NCBI GenBank assembly: GCA_020851835.1
Contig: JADZBZ010000394.1
Coordinates: 1-6,990, forward strand
Direction: 5' to 3'
From: Acidobacteriota bacterium
GTDB lineage: Bacteria; Acidobacteriota; Vicinamibacteria; Vicinamibacterales; UBA2999
Length of the DNA stretch: 6,990 nucleotides
The stretch's first letter is position 1; each line of letters opens with the position of its first letter. The notes beneath the pieces are model-generated. The model ran no database searches. It was not told the origin of the DNA and worked only from the letters and a program-made list of their open reading frames with translations. The position numbers were made by a program, and so were the translations under genes. This document shows positions 1-6,418 of the stretch, in pieces.

Positions 1-546
1 CTGCGGGTAACGGCCGAGGCGTTCAGCACGCACCCGGGGCTGGCGCTCTGGTGCGGCGCCATCGTCGTGGCGTTCCTCGCCTTCACCGACACGCACAGCA
101 AGGCCTACCGCGTGCTCGGCGGGCTGGCGCACGCGACCGCGCACTTCACGGCCATGTTCTACATCGGCTGGACCGCGCTCGACCTCGCCAGCCGGCTGCC
201 GGGCGGCAGCGGGCTGCTTGGGCCGGCGCTGGCCGGGCTGGGCACGTTCGCCGGCGGGTGGATCGCCGGGTCGCTCATCATGGGCGTCTACCTGCTCGTG
301 TCGGTCAACGTCTTCGGCCGCCACAGTGAAGAGGCGTTCAGCGGGCTCAGGATCGAGGACTTCAAGAACTTCCTGCGCCTCCACGTGGATCCGGAGGGCC
401 ACCTCACGATCTGGCCCATCAAGATCGACCGCGTGCCGAGACGCTGGCGCCCGCGCACCGTGGAGGACGGCACGTGCTCGCGGATCGTCCCGAACGAGCC
501 ACTGCAGGCCGCCCTCATCGAGCCGCCCGTGCGGGTGGAGGCATAG
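1..546 (+). CDS. Membrane protein, C-terminal part (probable metallophosphoesterase membrane tail), 5' partial
   Basis: The reading frame is open from base 1 and ends at TAG 544-546, so only the last 181 residues are present. Three hydrophobic stretches are visible at about window residues 14-29, 38-60 and 78-104. A soluble tail follows, with HSEEAF (108-113), an RIEDFKNFLRLHVDPEG-like stretch and WPIKIDRVPRRWR ending near residue 150, then a short IEPPV end. This tail resembles, from memory, the C-terminal end of large membrane-linked calcineurin-like phosphoesterases in soil bacteria. No metal-binding catalytic motif lies in the part seen, because that domain would be upstream. The membrane location is well supported and the enzyme name is an inference. 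It could be another polytopic protein. The gene is followed by a strong hairpin, which suggests that its transcription unit ends here. Confidence 0.6.
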   Translation: MRVTAEAFSTHPGLALWCGAIVVAFLAFTDTHSKAYRVLGGLAHATAHFTAMFYIGWTALDLASRLPGGSGLLGPALAGLGTFAGGWIAGSLIMGVYLLVSVNVFGRHSEEAFSGLRIEDFKNFLRLHVDPEGHLTIWPIKIDRVPRRWRPRTVEDGTCSRIVPNEPLQAALIEPPVRVEA

Positions 547-548
547 GC

Positions 549-575
549 GGCCGCCCCGCCCGGGGCAGGGCGGTC
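549..575 (+). terminator. GC-rich hairpin after the first gene, possible terminator
   Basis: The arms CCGCCC (551-556) and GGGCGG (568-573) pair perfectly. After one C/A mismatch the stem continues as GCC 558-560 with GGC 564-566 around a three-base loop. Outer bases 549-550 can also pair with 574-575, counting one G-U. The hairpin starts two bases after the stop codon of the upstream gene. There is no T-run after it, so it is not a textbook intrinsic terminator. It may stop transcription weakly or protect the 3' end of the message. Confidence 0.45.
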
Positions 576-620
576 CGGCGACGCTCGCTGCCCACGAAGG
601 GGGGCAACCTGTTACGCTAT

Positions 621-632
621 CGTACCGGTACG
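621..632. promoter_or_regulatory. Perfect 12-base palindrome upstream of the TPR gene, candidate operator
   Basis: The sequence CGTACCGGTACG equals its own reverse complement. It lies in the 122-base gap before the TPR-ClC unit, 36 bases ahead of the chosen ATG. The bases just before it (GTTACGCTAT, 611-620) are richer in A/T than their surroundings and could be part of a -10 region, but no convincing -35 is seen. A dimeric repressor could bind here. Base composition alone can also give such a palindrome, so the call is tentative. Confidence 0.25.
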
Positions 633-668
633 CGCGGGCGTCACCGGGCCTTTGCCGTTCGACACCTG

Positions 669-1799
669 ATGCCCCTGCCCGACATCAACCCTCGACTCGT
701 TCAGCGTGAGGTGGTCCTCCTCGTGGCCCTGGCGCTGGTCGCGTCGGTGGCGTTCGTGTTCACCCGCGAGGTGGCGAAGCGCCAGCACGACACCAACCTC
801 AGCGATGCCGCCGAGTGGTTCGCGATCGGCGAACGCCAGCTCGACGAGGGGCACGCGGCCGCGGCGGTCGCGTCGCTTCGCCACGCCAGCAGCCGCAGCC
901 GCGACAACCGCCACTACACCCTGACACTCGCCCGCGCTCTGGCGGCGAACGGCCAGGTCGAAGAAGCCCGCACGGTGCTACTCGCCCTGCGCGAGATCGT
1001 GCCCGACGATCCCGACGTGAGCATCGCGCTCGCACGGCTGGCCGCGGCCCGCCAGGACGTAACCGAGGCGCAGCGCTTCTACCAGAATGCCCTCTACGGC
1101 ATCTGGACGCCGGGGCGCGAGGACGAGCGGCTGCGCCTGCGCGTGGAGCTCATCCGCCTGCTCCTGCAGCACGAGGAGCGGGGCCGCGCCTTGTCGGAGG
1201 TCGTGGCGCTCAGCACGAACCTCGCCGACACCGCTCCGGCGCACACCGAGGCGGGGCAGCTGTTTCTCGCCGCCGGCGACCCGGAGCGCGCCCTCGATCA
1301 GTTCTCGCGCGCGCTCGAGCTCTCGCCCGAAGACGACGACGCGCTGGCTGGCGCCGGCGAGGCCGCCTTCCTGCGCGGCGACTACGCGGGGGCCCAGCGC
1401 TACTTCTCGCGGGCGTCGGCGCTGTCGGGCCGGCTGGGCGAGCTGAGCGCCGTGGCACGCCTCGTCCTTACCCAGGATCCCCTCGCGCCAAGGCTCACCC
1501 TGGCCGCTCGGCGCAGCCGTCTCGAGGCGGCTGTCTCGCGGTCGACCGCCCGGCTGGAGCAGTGCCTGGTTACGCGCCCCGCCGCCGCGTCTTCACTCGA
1601 GCCGTTGCACGCGGAGCTTGCCCGGCTGACCACGTCCATCGACAACCGGGCGCTGCGCGACCAGCCCGAACTCGTGGACCACGGTGTGGATCTCGTCTAC
1701 CGCGCCCAGCGCGCGGCGGCCGACGCGTGCGGGGAGCCTCGAGATACCGAAGATCGAGCACTGCTGCTCGTCGGCGAACGGCACCGGGGGCCAGCGTGA
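669..1799 (+). CDS. Membrane-anchored tetratricopeptide repeat (TPR) protein
   Basis: The product is 376 residues from ATG 669. That start is chosen because it directly precedes a hydrophilic N-tail and one membrane segment (about 15-34, VVLLVALALVASVAFVF), and because the frame upstream reads as unstructured Arg/Gly-rich sequence. No clear Shine-Dalgarno sequence precedes it. After the anchor come TPR-like helix pairs at about 47-80, 81-114, 115-148, 191-224 and 225-258. The 191-224 repeat is the most canonical (AGDPERALDQFSRALELSP). A less regular helical region with Cys299 and Cys354 ends the protein. TPR arrays bind other proteins, and the single anchor suggests a membrane-bound scaffold. 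Which side of the membrane the repeats face is unclear, since basic residues flank both ends of the anchor. The stop overlaps the GTG start of the ClC gene, so the two products may work together. Confidence 0.85.
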   Translation: MPLPDINPRLVQREVVLLVALALVASVAFVFTREVAKRQHDTNLSDAAEWFAIGERQLDEGHAAAAVASLRHASSRSRDNRHYTLTLARALAANGQVEEARTVLLALREIVPDDPDVSIALARLAAARQDVTEAQRFYQNALYGIWTPGREDERLRLRVELIRLLLQHEERGRALSEVVALSTNLADTAPAHTEAGQLFLAAGDPERALDQFSRALELSPEDDDALAGAGEAAFLRGDYAGAQRYFSRASALSGRLGELSAVARLVLTQDPLAPRLTLAARRSRLEAAVSRSTARLEQCLVTRPAAASSLEPLHAELARLTTSIDNRALRDQPELVDHGVDLVYRAQRAAADACGEPRDTEDRALLLVGERHRGPA

Positions 1800-3493
1800 C
1801 GCGACTCAAGGTTCCGCTCACCCCGCAGCAGCTGCGCCTGCGTGAGAACCAGATCTTCCTGGCCCTGACGATTGTGATTGGCGTGCTGGCCGGATTGTCG
1901 GCCGTGCTCTTCACCCTGGCCATCGGCGTCGCGTCCCGTGCCTTCTTCGGCCTCCAGCCGTCCTGGACGCGCCTGCTGCTCGTGCCGCCGGCGGTGAGCC
2001 TGGTCACCGGCTTCCTCCTCTACAGGTACTTCCCCGGCGTACGCGGCAGCGGGATACCGCAGACGGAAGTCGCGTTCCACCTCGACGGCGGGGTCATTCC
2101 ACCGTCGGTGCCGTTCGGCAAGTTCCTCACCGGCGTGCTGTGCATCGGTTCGGGCCACTCGATGGGGCGCGAGGGGCCGTCGGTGCAGATCGGCGCCGGC
2201 ATCGCCTCGGTCATCGGCCAGTGGCTGCGTCTGTCGCCAGAGCGGGTCAAGGAACTGGTCCCGGTCGGGGCGGCTGCCGCGCTGTCGGCGGCGTTCAACA
2301 CACCGGTGGCCGCCGTGATGTTCGCGCTCGAGGAGATCATCGGCGACATGAACGCCACACTGCTCGGTTCGACCGTCGTGGCGTCGGTGGCGTCGGTGAT
2401 CGTCGAGCGGTCGATCCTGGGCAACGAGCCGCTCTTCCACGTCCCGGTCTACCACCTGGTGCACCCGGCGGAACTGGTTGCCTACGCCGCGCTCGGTATC
2501 GTCGGCGGCGTCGTGTCGCTCGGTTTCAGTCGGGGACTGCTGTGGCTGCGCGCGACGTTCCGCCGGCTGCCAGCCTCGTCACAGGTGGTGCAGCCCGCCA
2601 TCGGCGGCCTGGCCATCGGCGTCCTGTTGCTCTTCGTTCCCGAGGTCATGGGCGTGGGCTACGACTCGGTGGATCAGGCGCTCAACGGCGGCATGCTGGC
2701 CGGCACGATGGCCGTGCTGCTCGGCGCCAAGCTCGTCGGCACCACCATCTCCTACGCGTCGGGCAATGCCGGCGGCATCTTCGCTCCCAGCCTCTACATC
2801 GGCGCGATGGTGGGCGGCATTGTCGGTACCGCCGTCCATTGGCTGGCGCCCTTCCCCACCGGCGACACCGGCGCCTACGCGCTGGTCGGCATGGGCGCGC
2901 TCTTTGCGGGCATCATCCGCGCGCCGATGACCTCGGTGTTCATGATTTTCGAGATCACGCAGGACTACCAGATCCTGGTGCCGCTGATGGTGGCCAATCT
3001 GCTCGCCTTCTCGATCGCGCGGCACTACCAGCCGACGCCGGTCTATCACGCCTTTCTGCAGCAGGACGACATCCACCTGCCCTCGGCCGAAGCGAAGGCG
3101 GGCATCGCGCGCACCGCGCGCGATCTGATGGATGCGGACCTGCCGACGGTGAGCGCCACGACCACGCTGGAAGACGCGTGGATGCAACTCGAGCGGTCCG
3201 GCGCGCGGGCGGTGCTCGTGGGAACCCCCGACGAACTGGTGGGCGTGGTGGCCCGGGACGAACTCGAGGCCGCGCGCGAGGCGGGCGGGCAGGACGGGGC
3301 CATCGGCCTGCTGGTCAGTCCGGCAGACGTCCACGCGCACCCGGATCATCCCATTGACGTCGTGCTCGAGCGTCTGGCCGAGTCGCACGGCGTGCTCCCC
3401 GTCGTGTCGCGCGCCAACGTCCGCCGCTTCGAGGGCGCGGTCACCGCCGACAGCATCCTGCGCGTGGCCCGTCGGGGCTCCGCCGCTCAGTAG
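1796..3493 (+). CDS. ClC-family chloride channel / Cl-/H+ antiporter with C-terminal CBS domains
   Basis: The protein has 565 residues from GTG 1796, which sits in the GTGA overlap with the TPR stop. A G-run at 1786-1790 may act as a weak ribosome site. All ClC signature loops are present: GSGIP at 84-88 (Ser85 matches the chloride-binding serine), GREGP at 124-128 (Glu126 is the external gating glutamate), GGIFAP at 326-331 and a tyrosine at 391 (DYQILVP) matching the central-gate tyrosine. The EE pair at 179-180 aligns with the internal proton glutamate of E. coli ClcA (Glu203). By family knowledge this favours a 2 Cl-/1 H+ exchanger over a plain channel. Ser85, not Pro, argues against nitrate preference, and the motif differs from fluoride exchangers. 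Two CBS-like units follow at about 443-500 and 507-562 and may sense nucleotides. The length is usual for bacterial ClC proteins with CBS domains. The gene converges on the reductase gene. Confidence 0.95.
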   Translation: MTRLKVPLTPQQLRLRENQIFLALTIVIGVLAGLSAVLFTLAIGVASRAFFGLQPSWTRLLLVPPAVSLVTGFLLYRYFPGVRGSGIPQTEVAFHLDGGVIPPSVPFGKFLTGVLCIGSGHSMGREGPSVQIGAGIASVIGQWLRLSPERVKELVPVGAAAALSAAFNTPVAAVMFALEEIIGDMNATLLGSTVVASVASVIVERSILGNEPLFHVPVYHLVHPAELVAYAALGIVGGVVSLGFSRGLLWLRATFRRLPASSQVVQPAIGGLAIGVLLLFVPEVMGVGYDSVDQALNGGMLAGTMAVLLGAKLVGTTISYASGNAGGIFAPSLYIGAMVGGIVGTAVHWLAPFPTGDTGAYALVGMGALFAGIIRAPMTSVFMIFEITQDYQILVPLMVANLLAFSIARHYQPTPVYHAFLQQDDIHLPSAEAKAGIARTARDLMDADLPTVSATTTLEDAWMQLERSGARAVLVGTPDELVGVVARDELEAAREAGGQDGAIGLLVSPADVHAHPDHPIDVVLERLAESHGVLPVVSRANVRRFEGAVTADSILRVARRGSAAQ

Positions 3494-3495
3494 CC

Positions 3496-3527
3496 CATCT
3501 GGATCGCGGCGTCAGATGATCCGCGAT
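3496..3527. terminator. Interleaved inverted repeats at the convergent gene junction
   Basis: CATCTG (3496-3501) pairs with CAGATG (3513-3518), and ATCGCGG (3503-3509) pairs with CCGCGAT (3521-3527). The left arm of the second pair lies in the loop of the first, so both could form together only as a pseudoknot; otherwise they compete. The site covers the 18-base gap between the convergent ClC and reductase genes and enters the last codons of the reductase. It may serve as a weak two-way terminator. There is no T-run on either strand, and short stems like these can be chance. Confidence 0.3.
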
Positions 3528-4483
3528 ACGTCGCCGGGCGGGTGCACCGATGGGCCGGCAGCGCGGAGATCGCAATCGAACAGCACGTCGCTGCCCATCC
3601 GGAACACCCGGTACCCCGGCCGCAGACAGTCGCGCAGGTGTTCTCGTGCTTCGAGCCGGATGGCCGGACGTCCGTTGCCGATGAGGACGGGCGCCACGGC
3701 GATGTGCAGGCGGTCGAGCAGGCCGGCTTCCAGGCACGCCGACACCGTGACGCCACCGCCCTCGACGAAGATGCGCGCCGCACCGCGTCCACGCAGCATG
3801 TCGAGCAGCGCGCCCATGCCCCCGGATGGACCGCTCGTGTCGATGCCCACCACCGACGCCAGGCCCAGGTGCGTCTCGCCGGGCCGCACGTGCGACCGCT
3901 CGCAGACGTAGAGCGTCAGGGCCGTCGGGTCCGAGAAGATGCGAAACCTGCCCGTGAGACGCCGCTCCGGGTCGAAGACCACGCGCAGCGGGTGCGCCCC
4001 CGGCACGAGGCGTGTCGTCAACTGTGGATTGTCGGCGGCCACGGTGCCGGCGCCGACCACCACCGCATCGCACAGGGCGCGCAGACCGTGCAGGTGGACG
4101 ATGTTGCGCTCGCCGGTGACGAACCGGGAATCGCCCGACGGCGTGGCGATGAATCCGTCGAGGCTCTGCCCGAGGTGCCCGATGGTGAGGGGCCGCGACG
4201 CGGTGGCCCCGCAGACCGGCAGGTACAGCGCGACCAGGTCCGCGCGGGGATCGTCGGCCGGCAGCCGCAAATCCCAGCCGCGGCCCTGACGCCACACCAA
4301 CACCGCCCGCGCATCGTCGGCGGCTACCACTTCCAGGCCGCCGTCGGCATCAGCCGCGAATGCGCGGTCCTGCGCCGCGCGATCGAGCGAGCCGGCGAGG
4401 CTGCTGGCGGCGAGCGTCAGCCGCCAGCCGTCCGGCATCGACGATGGGCCATCGGCGGTCACGGGGCGTGCGGTTCGGCTCAC
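3512..4483 (-). CDS. RibD C-terminal-type (pyrimidine reductase / DHFR-like) family protein without deaminase domain
   Basis: The product has 323 residues from GTG 4483-4481, a start that overlaps the TGA of the upstream cupredoxin gene. From about residue 98 it matches the RibD_C reductase fold: IGHLGQSLDGFIA (101-113), an FVTG motif with downstream His residues (121-132), VVVGAGTVAADNPQLTTR (141-158), a VVFDP strand (168-172) and the NADPH-site motif FVEGGG (239-244), ending with LDRLHIAVAPVLIGNG. Family members reduce the ribosyl group of a riboflavin precursor with NADPH. The N-terminal 95 residues carry no HAE or PCxxC zinc motif, so this is not bifunctional RibD. That extension, which ends in DLVALYLPVCG, is not recognised. 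No other riboflavin gene is nearby, so the true substrate is open. It is probably cytosolic, as no signal peptide is visible. Confidence 0.85.
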   Translation of the reverse strand: MSRTARPVTADGPSSMPDGWRLTLAASSLAGSLDRAAQDRAFAADADGGLEVVAADDARAVLVWRQGRGWDLRLPADDPRADLVALYLPVCGATASRPLTIGHLGQSLDGFIATPSGDSRFVTGERNIVHLHGLRALCDAVVVGAGTVAADNPQLTTRLVPGAHPLRVVFDPERRLTGRFRIFSDPTALTLYVCERSHVRPGETHLGLASVVGIDTSGPSGGMGALLDMLRGRGAARIFVEGGGVTVSACLEAGLLDRLHIAVAPVLIGNGRPAIRLEAREHLRDCLRPGYRVFRMGSDVLFDCDLRAAGPSVHPPGDVSRII

Positions 4484-5133
4484 TTCAGGCGGCTCGATGG
4501 ACCGACCTCGGTGAGCGGGGCCATCACCGCCAGTTCGGACTCGGTGGGTGAGCCCGCGTCGGAGATGACCAGCGTGTAGCCCCCCGGCGGCACGTTGCGG
4601 ATGGCGAAGCGGCTCTGCGCATCGGCCACCGCCGCCAGCGGCGAGGCCGTGACGATGATCGTGGCCTCCATCCCTTCATGGATGTTGCAGCTCACCTCGA
4701 ACTCGCCCGGCCGGTCGAAAGTGTGCGTGTGCTGCTGGCCCGGGTCGGTTGAGACGTCGAGGATGGTCCGGCCCGTGCGGCGCTGGGCGACGAAGACGTT
4801 GTGCGGCAGGTTCTCGCTGTTCCGGAACTCGACCGTCTGTCCGGACTGGATCATCAGGAAGCCGGGCAGAAACTGGTTGCCGCGCTGGTCGATCACCGCC
4901 GGATCGGCCGGCGCCGGCGGCGGGCCGCCCGCGGGCTGGAGCGAGACCACGGCGCCGGCTGGTGCGGCGCCGGCAACGGTGGCCAGTCCCTCGTCGGAGC
5001 GCGGGTGGCTGGGCGCGGTGGCGGCGGGCCTCCCGGCGGGCGCTTCCGGCCGCGCGCAGGCGGCCGGCGTCAGGAGCACGGTGGCGAGCAACACCACACC
5101 GACGGCCCGGCAGGACAGAATCAGACGAAACAT
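4480..5133 (-). CDS. Exported plastocyanin-like cupredoxin (putative lipoprotein) with carboxypeptidase-regulatory-like tail
   Basis: The 217-residue product starts at ATG 5133-5131. An N-terminal signal (basic start, hydrophobic 10-22) ends in TPAAC with Cys26, a possible lipobox although Pro at -3 is unusual; plain signal-peptidase-I cleavage is the alternative. A Pro/Ala-rich linker runs to about 50. The cupredoxin domain (about 51-163) contains DQRGNQFLP (82-90), VEFRNSENLPHNVF with His111, and the C-x2-H-x2-M motif with Cys149, His152 and Met155. Together these form a complete type-1 copper ligand set. Residues 164-205 (SRFAIRNVPPGGYTLVI) look like a carboxypeptidase-regulatory-like beta domain. 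The likely role is electron transfer or copper binding outside the cytoplasmic membrane. The next gene, an RibD-like reductase, overlaps it by four bases. No good Shine-Dalgarno sequence is seen upstream. Confidence 0.88.
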   Translation of the reverse strand: MFRLILSCRAVGVVLLATVLLTPAACARPEAPAGRPAATAPSHPRSDEGLATVAGAAPAGAVVSLQPAGGPPPAPADPAVIDQRGNQFLPGFLMIQSGQTVEFRNSENLPHNVFVAQRRTGRTILDVSTDPGQQHTHTFDRPGEFEVSCNIHEGMEATIIVTASPLAAVADAQSRFAIRNVPPGGYTLVISDAGSPTESELAVMAPLTEVGPSSRLK

Positions 5134-5175
5134 CAGGTCGTCAGTTACTGTAGTCGATGATTGCGTACCGCCCGC
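5134..5175. promoter_or_regulatory. Divergent promoter region between cupredoxin and MFS genes
   Basis: Only 42 bases (27 if MFS begins at TTG 5161) separate the two divergent starts, and 5141-5160 is markedly richer in A/T than its surroundings. Candidate -10 elements are TGTAGT (5149-5154) on the plus strand and TACAGT (5152-5147) on the minus strand, each with four of six consensus bases. Neither has a good -35 partner at normal distance. If used, the 5' leaders would be very short, around 7-15 bases. The exact promoters are uncertain, but the location makes shared control likely. Confidence 0.4.
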
Positions 5176-6375
5176 GTGTCGAACACCGCGAATTCAACTC
5201 TGCGCCAGATTCCCGCCGGGGTCTGGGTGCTCGGCGTCGTCAGCCTGCTGATGGACGTCTCCTCCGAGATGATCCATAGCCTGCTGCCCCTCTTCATGGT
5301 CGGGCCGCTCGGTGCCGGCGCTCTGTCGGTGGGTCTGGTCGAAGGCCTCGCCGAGTCCACGGCGCTCATCGTCAAGGTGTTCTCCGGCGCGTTGTCCGAT
5401 TTCGTCGGTCGCCGCAAAGGACTCACGGTGGCCGGTTACGGACTGGGCGCCGCCAGCAAGCCGCTCTTCGCGATGGCCGGATCCATCGGTACGGTCATGA
5501 CCGCGCGCCTCATCGATCGCGTGGGCAAGGGCGTGCGCGGCGCGCCTCGCGACGCGATCATCGCCGATATCACTCCCGCGCCCATCCGCGGCGCCGCTTT
5601 CGGGTTGCGACAATCGCTCGACACCGTGGGCGCGTTTGTCGGCCCCCTGCTCGGGGTGGCGCTGATGCTCGCCTGGGCCAACGACTTTCGCCGCGTGTTC
5701 TGGGTGGCGATGGCGCCAGCCGCGCTGGCCGTCGTGCTGTTGCTCGTGGGCGTGCGCGAGCCCGACCACCGCGTCGCGACCAGCCGCGCCAATCCCATCA
5801 CGCGCGCGAACCTGGTCCGCCTCGGGCGGCCGTACTGGATGGTCGTCGTCATCGGCGCCGTGCTGGCGCTCGCCCGCTTCAGCGAGGCGTTTCTCGTCCT
5901 GCGGGCCGGACAGGCCGTGACGACGGCGCTGGTGCCGCTGGTGATGGTGGTGATGAACATCGTGTACTCGGCCTCGGCCTATCCGTTCGGCCGCCTCTCG
6001 GATCGCGTGTCACACCGCGCTCTGCTGGTTGCCGGCGTGGGGGTGCTGGGCCTCGCGGACGTCGTGCTGGCGTGGTCCACCGCCTGGCCGGTGGTGCTGC
6101 TCGGCGTATCGCTGTGGGGCTTGCACCTCGGCCTCACGCAGGGTCTACTGGCGGCGATGATTGCCCACACCGCCCCCGCAGACCTGCGCGGCACCGCGTA
6201 CGGCGTCTTCAATCTGGTGAGCGGCGTGGCCCTGCTGGCGGCCAGCGTCGCCGCAGGCGTCCTGTGGGATTTGGTAGGGCCGGCGGCGACGTTTACGGCG
6301 GGTGCGGCGCTGTGTCTCGCGACGCTGGTGCTTCTCCGGGCCGCGCCATCTGGCACGCGTCTGGCGGCGCGATAG
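5176..6375 (+). CDS. Major facilitator superfamily (MFS) transporter, 12 membrane segments
   Basis: From GTG 5176 the product has 399 residues. TTG 5161 would add five and is the only other in-frame start, since TGA 5158-5160 precedes it; neither has a Shine-Dalgarno sequence. About twelve hydrophobic segments are readable, beginning with GVWVLGVVSLLMDVSSEMIH. The MFS loop 2-3 signature is GALSDFVGRRKG (71-82), its pseudo-repeat in the second half is GRLSDRVSHR (272-281), and DRVGKGVRGAPRD (114-126) marks a family of uncharacterised bacterial MFS carriers. It should move a small solute across the inner membrane by proton exchange, probably as an exporter, but the substrate cannot be read from sequence. 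It is divergent from the cupredoxin gene and lies 39 bases upstream of the DUF1326 gene, which it may be transcribed with. Confidence 0.92.
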   Translation: MSNTANSTLRQIPAGVWVLGVVSLLMDVSSEMIHSLLPLFMVGPLGAGALSVGLVEGLAESTALIVKVFSGALSDFVGRRKGLTVAGYGLGAASKPLFAMAGSIGTVMTARLIDRVGKGVRGAPRDAIIADITPAPIRGAAFGLRQSLDTVGAFVGPLLGVALMLAWANDFRRVFWVAMAPAALAVVLLLVGVREPDHRVATSRANPITRANLVRLGRPYWMVVVIGAVLALARFSEAFLVLRAGQAVTTALVPLVMVVMNIVYSASAYPFGRLSDRVSHRALLVAGVGVLGLADVVLAWSTAWPVVLLGVSLWGLHLGLTQGLLAAMIAHTAPADLRGTAYGVFNLVSGVALLAASVAAGVLWDLVGPAATFTAGAALCLATLVLLRAAPSGTRLAAR

Positions 6376-6378
6376 ACT
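6350..6378 (+). promoter_or_regulatory. Possible internal promoter for the DUF1326 gene
   Basis: CTGGCA (6350-6355) and TAGACT (6373-6378) each match four of six bases of the bacterial -35 and -10 consensus and are separated by exactly 17 bases. The -10 overlaps the TAG stop of the MFS gene. Transcription would begin near 6385, giving about a 30-base leader before GTG 6415. In GC-rich DNA such a pair can occur by chance. Confidence 0.3.
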
Positions 6379-6379
6379 G

Positions 6380-6418
6380 ATGCGCATGACCGGACGCCGT
6401 TTCGCGGAGACGCGGTGA
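6380..6418 (+). other. Possible 12-codon leader ORF before the DUF1326 gene
   Basis: ATG 6380 (or in-frame ATG 6386) reads MRMTGRRFAETR and ends at TGA 6416-6418, which overlaps GTG 6415 of the next gene in the same GTGA form seen at two other junctions in the window. It has no ribosome site of its own. If transcription starts near 6385, the second ATG would be almost leaderless. It could couple translation to the next gene or be accidental. Confidence 0.2.
6406..6410 (+). promoter_or_regulatory. Ribosome binding site deciding the DUF1326 start
   Basis: GGAGA lies four bases before GTG 6415. It is the clearest Shine-Dalgarno sequence in the window and supports GTG 6415 over the in-frame GTG at 6424. 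Confidence 0.6.

Noticed and set aside
474..668. Upstream extension of the TPR frame from ATG 474
   Set aside because: It would overlap the end of the preceding gene, and its translation is unstructured Arg/Gly-rich. The membrane anchor directly follows ATG 669.
2381..2398. Tandem GCGTCGGTG repeat inside the ClC gene
   Set aside because: Two copies of nine bases encoding ASVASV in a membrane helix; ordinary codon reuse in high-GC DNA.
2140..3357. Second long plus-strand frame inside the ClC gene
   Set aside because: Arg/Gly/His-rich low-complexity translation in another frame of a gene with intact ClC motifs.
3542..4579. Long plus-strand open frame opposite the reductase gene
   Set aside because: Its translation is Arg/His/Gln-rich with no domain, while the opposite strand shows clear RibD_C motifs. 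It is a high-GC shadow.
5149..5154. TGTAGT resembling a half-site of CopY/BlaI-type operators next to the copper protein gene
   Set aside because: The matching half (ACTACA) is absent at the right distance, so only six bases match.
5194..5769. Minus-strand open frame opposite the MFS gene
   Set aside because: Composition is His/Asp/Gly-rich without hydrophobic or domain pattern; the MFS frame explains the region.
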